From positions 1 through 5,205 of the forward strand of contig JAVHXX010000338.1 in NCBI GenBank assembly GCA_031119595.1: a stretch of DNA of 5,205 nucleotides, given 5' to 3'. The first letter of the stretch is position 1; each line of letters begins with the position of its first letter. The position numbers and the translations under genes are program-made. The stretch comes from Patulibacter sp. (GTDB lineage Bacteria; Actinomycetota; Thermoleophilia; Solirubrobacterales; Solirubrobacteraceae). Below the pieces are notes generated by a model. That model ran no database searches, was not told the DNA's origin, and saw only the letters and a program-made list of their open reading frames with translations. This document shows positions 1-5,173 of the stretch, one piece after another.

Positions 1-259
1 CGCGGAGCACCTCGCGGACGAGGTCCGGATGGCCGACGCTCACGAAGTTCCCCATCCCGGCGAGCCGCACCGTGTAGAGGTCGCCGAAGCGTTCCTTCGT
101 GCGCACCACCAGCGGTCGCTGCCGGTAGATCGCACCCATCGACTGCAGCCACGCGGGCGTGCGCGGGCCCGGCGGCAGGCCGGGCATCGGCACGTGCGTG
201 CCCCGGGGCCCGGGGCGCTGGTAGTCGACGGTGCTGGTGGGTGTGGCGGTCTCGGTCAC
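1..259 (-). CDS. Cytochrome P450, N-terminal part (cut by window edge)
   Basis: This is the first 86 codons of a cytochrome P450, a haem-thiolate monooxygenase that oxidises small hydrophobic substrates with electrons from a redox partner. The visible part has the proline-rich hinge (PPGPR at residues 29-33), then the A-helix region with KERFGD (residues 55-60) and the first beta strands (LYTVRLAG, then FVSVGHPDLVREVL). This order is typical of P450 N-termini. The I-helix, ExxR and haem-binding Cys motifs lie outside the window, so activity cannot be judged and the subfamily and substrate are unknown. There is no hydrophobic anchor, so the enzyme is probably soluble, as is usual in bacteria. 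The GTG start at 259-257 is chosen because a GAGGA box sits 8 nt upstream and the P450 similarity begins soon after. It is transcribed away from hemW. Confidence 0.86.
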   Translation of the reverse strand, partial: MTETATPTSTVDYQRPGPRGTHVPMPGLPPGPRTPAWLQSMGAIYRQRPLVVRTKERFGDLYTVRLAGMGNFVSVGHPDLVREVLR

Positions 260-267
260 GGCGGTGG

Positions 268-272
268 TCCTC
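268..272 (-). promoter_or_regulatory. Ribosome binding site of the P450 gene
   Basis: The minus strand reads GAGGA, then 8 nt, then the GTG start of the P450 gene. This is the only start in the window with a recognisable Shine-Dalgarno box, and it decides in favour of the GTG at 259. Confidence 0.5.
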
Positions 273-316
273 GGCTCGCGGGCTCGTGGGAGGCGGAGCG
301 TGTCGCGCGGTACACG

Positions 317-345
317 AACGTACCACTGTGGGTGGCGCGCGTCGA
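317..345 (-). promoter_or_regulatory. Possible promoter of the P450 gene
   Basis: On the minus strand, TCGACG (345-340, four of six matches to TTGACA) is followed by a 17-bp spacer and TACGTT (322-317, a TANNNT-type -10 box). A transcript would begin near 310 and carry a leader of about 50 nt containing the GAGGA box. The -10 overlaps a small inverted repeat, GGTAC-N6-GTACC (309-324). This is a match by eye in GC-rich DNA, so it is tentative. Confidence 0.3.
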
Positions 346-347
346 CC

Positions 348-396
348 GAAAGCGACACCCAATGTTCCTCGGTTGACGCAGCGAGCTTCTTTGGGG
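348..396 (+). repeat. 49-bp intergenic repeat, copy 1
   Basis: First of three copies of a 49-bp sequence beginning GAAAGCGACAC and containing the 20-bp invariant core ACGCAGCGAGCTTCTTTGGG (376-395 here). It matches copy 2 at 43 of 49 positions and copy 3 at 44 of 49. It is in the same orientation as the other two. It is clearly richer in A and T than the DNA around it. Positions 21-24 (CTCG) can pair with 35-38 (CGAG), and outer positions 10-17 pair with 42-49 at six of eight places. It lies between the two divergent promoters and so is probably outside both the P450 and hemW transcripts. I do not recognise it as a named repeat family. Confidence 0.85.
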
Positions 397-430
397 CAAG
401 CCGGGGACGCGCCGGGACGCGACCGCCCGA

Positions 431-479
431 GGAAGCGACACACAACGATCCTCGGTTTACGCAGCGAGCTTCTTTGGGT
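431..479 (+). repeat. 49-bp intergenic repeat, copy 2
   Basis: Second copy, 83 bp after copy 1 in direct orientation with 34 bp between them. The invariant core is at 459-478. It matches copy 3 at 45 of 49 positions, slightly better than copy 1 (43 of 49), so the tandem pair is not a very recent duplication. The inner CTCG/CGAG stem is intact and the outer stem pairs at six of eight places. Similarity to copy 1 continues past the repeat: CAAGCCG versus CAAAGCCG, and a shared 13-mer CGCGCCGGGACGC at 408-420 and 500-512. The duplicated unit may therefore be about 70-80 bp with a small indel. Confidence 0.85.
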
Positions 480-531
480 CAAAGCCGCGCCGCGGGCGCC
501 GCGCCGGGACGCAGCACCGGCGCCGTCGCCC

Positions 532-537
532 TACCCT
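532..537 (+). promoter_or_regulatory. -10 box of hemW, leaderless type
   Basis: TACCCT fits TANNNT and lies 7 nt before the hemW ATG. Transcription from it would begin at or next to the A of the start codon. There is no Shine-Dalgarno sequence before hemW, which agrees with leaderless translation. No convincing -35 box is seen around 509-514. Confidence 0.45.
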
Positions 538-544
538 GATCCCG

Positions 545-1765
545 ATGGCCCGGCTCCCCGACGGCGACCCCGCACCCGCCGACGGGTCCCTCCCGCCCGA
601 GGCACTCGCCGGGCTGGCCGGGCGGCCCTTCGGGATGTACGTACACGTGCCGTTCTGCGCGACGCGCTGCGGCTACTGCGACTTCAACACGTACGTCGCG
701 GGCGAGAGCGGCGCCGCGCAGTCGGGCTACGTCGACGCCGTCCTGCGCGAGCTCGCCCTCGCGCGCGAGACGCTCACCGCGAACGGCACCGACCTCCCGC
801 CCGCCGAGACCGTCTTCTTCGGCGGCGGCACGCCGACGCTGCTGCCGCCGACCGAGCTCGCGCGGCTGCTCGACGGGGTCCGCGAGCACGTCGGCATCGC
901 GGCCGGGGCCGAGATCACCACCGAGGCGAACCCGGAGTCGGTCGACCCGGCGTCCCTGCACGCGCTGCGGGAGGCCGGGTTCACGCGCCTGTCGCTCGGG
1001 ATGCAGAGCGCGGTGCCGTCGGTCCTGGCGACGCTCGACCGCGTGCACTCGCCGGGCCGCGCCGTCGCGGCCGCCAAGGAGGCGCGCGCCGCCGGGTTCG
1101 AGCAGGTCAGCGTCGACCTGATCTACGGCACCCCGGGCGAGACCGCCGCCGACTGGGAGACCTCGCTCCACGCCGCGATCGAGGCCGAGCCGAACCACGT
1201 GAGCACGTACTCGTTGATCGTCGAGCCGGGCACGCGGATGGCCGCGCAGGTACGCCGCGGCGAGCTGGTCGTGCCGGGCGAGGACGTCATCGTCGACCGC
1301 TTCGAGACCGCCGACCGCGTGCTCTCCGCCGCCGGGCTCCACTGGTACGAGACCTGTTCGTGGGCGGTCGACGAGGACGCCTACTGCCGCCACAATCTCG
1401 GCTACTGGGCCGGCGGGAACTGGTGGGGCGCCGGGCCGGGCGCGCACAGCCACGTCGGCGGCGTGCGTTGGTGGAACGTCCTTCATCCCCGGGCGTGGTC
1501 GGAGAAGCTCGCCGCCGGCGGGTCGCCCGCCGCCGCCCGCGAGATCCCGGACGCCGAGGAGGTCCGCCTCGAGCAGGTCATGCTCGGGCTGCGCCTGAGG
1601 AGCGGCGTCGCCCTCGACGTCCTCACCCGCGACGGCCGCCGCGCCGCGCAGCGTCACGTCGACGGCGGCCTCCTCGAGCCGGGCGCGCACGCCGGCGGCC
1701 AGGCTGTCCTCACGCTCCGCGGCCGACTGCTCGCGGACCCGGTCACGATCGACCTGGCGGAGTAG
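545..1765 (+). CDS. hemW: HemW, radical-SAM heme chaperone (HemN-like)
   Basis: HemW belongs to the radical-SAM family related to oxygen-independent coproporphyrinogen III oxidase HemN. Characterised HemW proteins bind heme and deliver it to target proteins rather than oxidising coproporphyrinogen. The 406-residue product has the iron-sulfur motif C38-x3-C42-x2-C45 followed by D46-F47. HemN has a fourth cysteine where F47 lies, so this is a HemW mark. Further motifs are GGGTPT (93-98, SAM binding), EANPES (127-132), LGMQS (151-155), DLIYGTPGET (191-200), STYSLIVEPGT (220-230), CRHNLGYW (281-288) and GAGPGAHS (295-302). The HemW C-terminal domain follows, with EQVMLGLRL (343-351). Length is normal for the family. 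The start is supported by the LPDGDPAPADG leader, which resembles actinobacterial HemW N-termini, and by the -10 box 7 nt upstream. Earlier reports annotate such genes as hemN, which would be misleading here. The gene stands alone, without dnaJ or hrcA in view. Confidence 0.95.
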   Translation: MARLPDGDPAPADGSLPPEALAGLAGRPFGMYVHVPFCATRCGYCDFNTYVAGESGAAQSGYVDAVLRELALARETLTANGTDLPPAETVFFGGGTPTLLPPTELARLLDGVREHVGIAAGAEITTEANPESVDPASLHALREAGFTRLSLGMQSAVPSVLATLDRVHSPGRAVAAAKEARAAGFEQVSVDLIYGTPGETAADWETSLHAAIEAEPNHVSTYSLIVEPGTRMAAQVRRGELVVPGEDVIVDRFETADRVLSAAGLHWYETCSWAVDEDAYCRHNLGYWAGGNWWGAGPGAHSHVGGVRWWNVLHPRAWSEKLAAGGSPAAAREIPDAEEVRLEQVMLGLRLRSGVALDVLTRDGRRAAQRHVDGGLLEPGAHAGGQAVLTLRGRLLADPVTIDLAE

Positions 1766-1783
1766 GGCGGGCGCGGCGCGCGC

Positions 1784-3604
1784 TCAGCTCGCCTGGTCCG
1801 CCCAGGCCTGCAGGACGGTGGCGAGTCGCCACACGTGGTGGCGTTCGATGAAGTCCAGGTCGCCGGGGGCGCGCTGGGCGAGGGCGAGCGTGCGGTCGCG
1901 GTGGAGGGTGCCCCAGAGCGGATCGCTGGTCGAGAGGCGACCGGCGAGGGCGGTCACGTGGGCCTGGGCCGCGGCGAGCGCATCCTCGACCTTGCCGCCC
2001 GGTTCGACGGCCTCCTCCTTCGCGCCCGTGCCGCGGATCGCGTGCTCGAAGGCGTCGCGGGTCGCCGCGGGCTGGCCGGCGACGAGCGCGCGCGTGACCT
2101 CGTCGTGGAACGCCGAGCGCGTGTGCTCCTCCGGCGTGCCGGCCCACATCGCGGGCAGCAGCCGTCGCGACCAGAGCGGCGAGGCGTAGTCGAGGCCGAG
2201 TTCGAAGTGGATGAGCGCGCCGCCGAGATGCCGGGCGAGGCGGTCGCTGAGGTAGTAGAGGTCGCCGAGGGCGTCCCAGCCGGCGCCGGCGCTGCGGATG
2301 CCACGCAGCCGCGCCCACGTGGTGCGGGCGAAGTCGAGCTCGGCCGCGGCCGTGAGCGGCAGCGACCGCCCGGGCCGCCGGGACAGCGTCTTGAGCAGCA
2401 CGACGGGCGCGGTCGCGTGGCCGCGGGCCCGCCCGTAGAACGCCCGCGCGAGCTCGCCGCCCTGCCCGCTGAGCCAGGTGCTCGCGAGATCCGAGGGGGC
2501 GTGCGGGAAGAAGTGCGCGTCGGCGGCAGTGACGATGCCGGACGAGAGTCGCGACACGAGTTCGATCGTCTCGACCGGCGCCGTCGACCGGGTCGCCTGG
2601 GCGTCGGTGATCGCGAGGTGCGGCACCCCGGACGCGTCCGCGAGGCCCTTCCCCACGACGAAGTCCTCGCTGTCGGCCGAGCCGCCGGTGACCGCGCGGA
2701 TCGGCAGCTCGGCGGCGAGCGCCGCGGCGAGGACGAGGCGCGAGTCCTTGCCCCCGCTGACCGGCACGACGAGGTCGTCGCCGGCCCGCCGGCCCATCGC
2801 CCGCGTGATCTCGACGAGCAGGTCGCCGGCTGCGGCGGGGTCGAGCGGACGGCGCGTGCCGTGGAGCGCCGCGAGCTCGCGCATCGTCGACGCGCCGGAG
2901 TAGAGGCGCAGGTTCGCATGGCGGAAGCCGTCGTCCTGCCAGCCGGTGATGCGGTGCGTGCCGAACCACCACGGCGCGCCGTCGAAACTCGACCCGTAGG
3001 CGATCGCGCCCGCGATGCGGCCGGCGTCGAGGACGTGTTCGGGGGCACCGTCGCGCCGCAGCACGCCCGGCAGGTTCGTGACCCACAGCGGCCCGCCGCG
3101 CGACTCGGTCCGCACGCGGCCCGGCGGCCGACGTTTCCCGAGCCGTCGCTGCGCCGTCGCGGCGCCGCCGAGGCCCGCGACCGTCCCGCGCTCCCAGGCC
3201 CACAGCGGATACGAGTGCATCGGATCGCCGACCACCGACACGCCGTCGCCGTCGACCCGCACGAGCAGGCCTCGCCCGTCGAGCTCGGCCGCGAGCTGGT
3301 TCGGGGGCACGGCGGCCATCCGGGCGGCGTCGAGGACGTCGACACCCTCGGCCCGGTCGCCGTTCCAGCGGATGGGCCGCCCGAGAATGAAGGCTGCACG
3401 CTCGCCGCTGGCCGCGATCGACTCGTCGACCACGTGCGCACCCGCGGACCGGATCCACGTGGCGCCGGCCGTGCCGGCGGGGTTCGTCCACGACTGCACG
3501 CGGCGCCCCTCGAAGAACGGGAGGCCGCGGGTGGCCCGGTCGAGCGCGACGCGGGCCTGTTCGACCTCGTCGGCATCGCCCGAGACTGCGATGAGCGCGA
3601 TCAC
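1784..3604 (-). CDS. Asparagine-synthetase-like amide-forming enzyme lacking the glutaminase Cys
   Basis: A 606-residue AsnB-type protein. Family members activate a carboxylate with ATP as an acyl-AMP and then form an amide. The C-terminal synthetase domain has the PP-loop VVPVSGGKDSR (279-289) and a second signature SGQGGELARAFY (379-390), where true AsnB has SGEGADE. The N-terminal half keeps the Ntn-domain trait VVGDPMHSYPLW (124-135), but the protein begins MIALIA. The Cys that follows Met in active glutaminases is absent, so it probably cannot take ammonia from glutamine. Similar Cys-less homologues include beta-lactam synthetases and many uncharacterised proteins; lasso-peptide cyclases share the fold. 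No precursor peptide, leader-binding protein or glycan genes are nearby, so the substrate is unknown. The GTG start follows a TAGGAT box by 6 nt, with no Shine-Dalgarno. It converges on hemW with an 18-bp gap. Family assignment is firm; function is open. Confidence 0.88.
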   Translation of the reverse strand: MIALIAVSGDADEVEQARVALDRATRGLPFFEGRRVQSWTNPAGTAGATWIRSAGAHVVDESIAASGERAAFILGRPIRWNGDRAEGVDVLDAARMAAVPPNQLAAELDGRGLLVRVDGDGVSVVGDPMHSYPLWAWERGTVAGLGGAATAQRRLGKRRPPGRVRTESRGGPLWVTNLPGVLRRDGAPEHVLDAGRIAGAIAYGSSFDGAPWWFGTHRITGWQDDGFRHANLRLYSGASTMRELAALHGTRRPLDPAAAGDLLVEITRAMGRRAGDDLVVPVSGGKDSRLVLAAALAAELPIRAVTGGSADSEDFVVGKGLADASGVPHLAITDAQATRSTAPVETIELVSRLSSGIVTAADAHFFPHAPSDLASTWLSGQGGELARAFYGRARGHATAPVVLLKTLSRRPGRSLPLTAAAELDFARTTWARLRGIRSAGAGWDALGDLYYLSDRLARHLGGALIHFELGLDYASPLWSRRLLPAMWAGTPEEHTRSAFHDEVTRALVAGQPAATRDAFEHAIRGTGAKEEAVEPGGKVEDALAAAQAHVTALAGRLSTSDPLWGTLHRDRTLALAQRAPGDLDFIERHHVWRLATVLQAWADQAS

Positions 3605-3835
3605 CGGGCGATCCTATTCAGGCCGGCGCGGCGGAAGCATGAACGCGCGCGGGACCCGGGGGCGGCGGGCCTCAGCGGTTGGCAGGGCGCCGTCGACGCC
3701 TCGTCCGGGGTCGCCGAGCGTTGCCCTCTCGGCATCGCGTCGGGCATGGGTCGGGCGCTCGGGGACAGGTCGGCCACGCCTTGGTGATCGGCCCGACGCC
3801 GCCACGCTCCAGCCCGGCGTGCGAGCATCGGACGC
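3605..3835. other. Divergent non-coding spacer
   Basis: This 231-bp gap separates the divergent asparagine-synthetase-like gene and trmL. It holds the TAGGAT -10 box of the former at its left end. I see no convincing small gene, RNA gene, terminator or copy of the 49-bp repeat. The trmL promoter is not clear; GAGCAT at 3823-3828, 7 nt before the GTG, keeps only the A and final T of TANNNT. Confidence 0.5.
3611..3616 (-). promoter_or_regulatory. -10 box of the asparagine-synthetase-like gene, leaderless type
   Basis: The minus strand reads TAGGAT, then 6 nt, then the GTG start at 3604. It fits TANNNT at the spacing expected for a transcript that begins at or next to the start codon. There is no clear -35 box. 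Confidence 0.45.
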
Positions 3836-4336
3836 GTGTTCCGGATCGTGTTCTTCCAGCCGTGCATCCCGCCGAACACGGGCAACGCGATCCGCCTGGC
3901 CGCCGTCACCGGCGCCGAGCTGCACCTGATCGAGCCGCTCGGGTTCGACCTCACCGACGCGAACCTGCGCCGGGCGGGCCTCGACTACCACGACCTCGCG
4001 CACCTCAAGGTGCACGCCGACCTCGACGCCGCCTGGGCCGACCTCGCCCCCGAGCGCATCTACGCCTTCACGACCCAGGCGACGCGCTCCTTCACGGACG
4101 TCGCCTACCAGCCCGGCGACGTGCTCCTCTTCGGCCCGGAGCCGAGCGGCCTCCCCGCCGACGTCCTCGCCCGCCCCGAGCTCACCGACCAGCTCCGCAT
4201 CCCCATGCTCCCCGGCCGACGGTCGCTCAACCTCGCGAACTCCGCGGCGATCGCGGTGTACGAAGCGTGGCGGCAGCATGGGTTCGCTGCGGCCGACGGC
4301 GACGGCGGCGAGCCGGGCGGCGCCGCGGCGACCTGA
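3836..4336 (+). CDS. trmL: TrmL, tRNA (cytidine(34)-2'-O)-methyltransferase
   Basis: TrmL is a SPOUT-class enzyme that uses S-adenosylmethionine to methylate the 2'-O of the wobble base in leucine tRNAs (CAA and UAA anticodons in E. coli). The 166-residue product follows the family from end to end: FFQPCIPPNTGNAIRL (6-21), IEPLGF (32-37), LRRAGLDYHD (44-53), LLFGPEPSGLP (97-107), IPMLPGRRSLNLANS (122-136) and YEAWRQHGF (142-150). The three late motifs build the knotted SAM-binding site. One departure is PEPSG where most members have PETRG. The tail after about residue 150 is a Gly/Ala/Asp-rich extension of low complexity. Start: GTG at 3836, which places FRIVFFQP in register with other TrmL N-termini; no ribosome binding site is visible. 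The gene is alone and converges on the PaiB-like gene. Confidence 0.94.
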   Translation: MFRIVFFQPCIPPNTGNAIRLAAVTGAELHLIEPLGFDLTDANLRRAGLDYHDLAHLKVHADLDAAWADLAPERIYAFTTQATRSFTDVAYQPGDVLLFGPEPSGLPADVLARPELTDQLRIPMLPGRRSLNLANSAAIAVYEAWRQHGFAAADGDGGEPGGAAAT

Positions 4337-4367
4337 TCCGCCCGGGCCGCGGCGGCGACGCCCCGCA

Positions 4368-4416
4368 GAAAGCGACACACAAAGTTCCTCGGTGTACGCA
4401 GCGAGCTTCTTTGGGT
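4368..4416 (+). repeat. 49-bp intergenic repeat, copy 3
   Basis: Third copy, about 3.9 kb from copy 2 and in the same orientation, with the invariant core at 4396-4415. It fills more than half of the 90-bp convergent gap between trmL and the PaiB-like gene. It has the best fold of the three: ACACAAAG (4377-4384) pairs with CTTTGGGT (4409-4416) at seven of eight places, then a 3x3 internal loop, then CTCG (4388-4391) with CGAG (4402-4405) around a 10-nt loop. GC is 26 of 49, far below the flanks. Lying between two 3' ends it could serve as a weak bidirectional terminator, but copies 1 and 2 lie between promoters, so that is not a general role. There is no U-run. Confidence 0.85.
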
Positions 4417-4426
4417 CCAGCCCGGC

Positions 4427-5050
4427 TCAGCGCGGCGGGAACCCGAGCGCCGCGCGCATCTCGGCGGCGAGGATCGGGTCGGCGTAGGGCTCGCCCTCGC
4501 GCTCGAGCGCGTCGATCACACGCCGGCGCGTCTCCGGGTCCTTGTTCTGGCTCATCTTCACCTTGCAGACGAACCGCGTGATCGGCACCCGGATGCCGAC
4601 CGTGCCCCGGGCGACCTGCCGGGCCACCTCCGGCGAGAGTTCGCGGCGGTCCGGCATGCGGTCTTCGAAATGGTCGGTGAGCCTGGACAGGACGGCGACG
4701 TTCTCGTCGTCCCCGAGCACCTCGGGGACGCCGTAGCAGTGGGCGGTCGAGAAGTTCCAGGTGGGGATGGCCTCGTCGGCGGGGGCGTACCAGGACGGTG
4801 AGATGTACCCGTGGGGCCCGGCGAAGATCATGAGGATCTCGCTCGACCCGAACCCGTGGATGCGGTCGTCCGGACGACCCACGTGCGTGACCACGGTGAG
4901 CGCCTCGGCGGTGTCGTCGAGCAGCACCGGGTAGTGCGAGGCGACCGGCCCCTCGGCGGTCGAGCTCACGATCGTCGTCCACGGGTTCGCGGCGATCAGT
5001 GCCCGCACGACCGCTTCGTCGGTGACCTCGAACAACGGGTTGTGCCGCAT
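4427..5050 (-). CDS. PaiB-family FMN-binding protein / putative transcriptional regulator
   Basis: A 207-residue protein of the PaiB family, which has a flavin-reductase-like split-barrel fold and is named after Bacillus PaiB, linked to negative control of protease and sporulation genes. Visible family motifs are the N-terminal MRHNPLF, ASHYPVLLDD (37-46), HVGRPDD (56-62), FAGPHGYISPSWY (76-88), IPTWNF (95-100) and KVKMSQNK (163-170). Length is normal for the family. Whether it regulates transcription or works as a flavin- or heme-binding oxidoreductase cannot be read from the sequence; it has no helix-turn-helix that I can see. The ATG at 5050 is chosen because it puts the family's NP.F opening at residues 4-7 and follows a CATACT -10 box by 6 nt. 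It is divergent from the next gene, with a 14-bp inverted repeat between them that could be an operator. Confidence 0.9.
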   Translation of the reverse strand: MRHNPLFEVTDEAVVRALIAANPWTTIVSSTAEGPVASHYPVLLDDTAEALTVVTHVGRPDDRIHGFGSSEILMIFAGPHGYISPSWYAPADEAIPTWNFSTAHCYGVPEVLGDDENVAVLSRLTDHFEDRMPDRRELSPEVARQVARGTVGIRVPITRFVCKVKMSQNKDPETRRRVIDALEREGEPYADPILAAEMRAALGFPPR

Positions 5051-5056
5051 CGGTCG

Positions 5057-5062
5057 AGTATG
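5057..5062 (-). promoter_or_regulatory. -10 box of the PaiB-like gene, leaderless type
   Basis: The minus strand reads CATACT, then 6 nt, then ATG. It keeps the important A2 and T6 of the -10 box and matches TATAAT at four of six positions. No Shine-Dalgarno sequence is present. The box starts 25 bp from the inverted repeat. Confidence 0.4.
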
Positions 5063-5087
5063 GCGCCGCGTCGCGACGAGTCGGGGA

Positions 5088-5134
5088 GCGCGTGTTGCGT
5101 TCCGTGGGCCACACGCGTGAAACGCAACACGCGC
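5088..5134. repeat. Perfect 14-bp inverted repeat in a divergent promoter region
   Basis: GCGCGTGTTGCGTT (5088-5101) and its exact reverse complement AACGCAACACGCGC (5121-5134) flank a 19-bp spacer, which itself contains the 8-bp palindrome CACGCGTG (5112-5119). Arm centres are 33 bp apart, about three helical turns, so a dimeric regulator could bind both arms on one face. The element lies just upstream of where the -35 regions of both divergent genes should be. An operator or a dispersed palindromic repeat are both possible; the lack of a T-run and the position argue against a terminator. Confidence 0.75.
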
Positions 5135-5160
5135 GGGCTCTGCGGGGCGGTCGGTCGCGG

Positions 5161-5166
5161 TAGCCT
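5161..5166 (+). promoter_or_regulatory. -10 box of the right-edge gene, leaderless type
   Basis: TAGCCT fits TANNNT and lies 7 nt before the ATG at 5174, the same geometry as at hemW. It supports that ATG as a real start even though only ten codons are visible. No clear -35 box is seen. Confidence 0.4.
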
Positions 5167-5173
5167 CGCGGCC

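Noticed and set aside
348..479. Copies 1 and 2 of the repeat as a minimal CRISPR array (49-bp repeats, 34-bp spacer)
   Set aside because: The copies differ at six positions, the third is 3.9 kb away, similarity extends into the would-be spacer, and no cas gene is present.
241..1851. Long plus-strand open frame (536 codons) overlapping hemW in another frame
   Set aside because: Extremely Arg-rich low-complexity product, no motifs, and it runs through the two repeats and both ends of hemW.
1835..3787. Long plus-strand open frame (650 codons) opposite the asparagine-synthetase-like gene
   Set aside because: Its product is Arg/Ala/Gly-rich without any family motif. In very GC-rich DNA, frames opposite real genes stay open; the minus-strand gene has clear motifs.
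3614..4378. Minus-strand open frames across trmL and its upstream spacer
   Set aside because: Shadow frames of trmL; no motif, no ribosome binding site, and they end in the non-coding spacer.
348..4416. Repeats as the ends of a composite mobile element carrying hemW to trmL
   Set aside because: No transposase, the end copies are direct rather than inverted, two of the three genes are housekeeping, and no target-site duplication is visible.
4368..4416. Copy 3 as an intrinsic terminator for trmL
   Set aside because: The stem is interrupted, there is no T-run after it on either strand, and the same sequence occurs twice between divergent promoters.
1784..4426. Lasso-peptide or other RiPP cluster around the asparagine-synthetase homologue
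   Set aside because: No precursor peptide, leader-binding protein, leader protease or transporter gene is seen; the neighbours are hemW and trmL.
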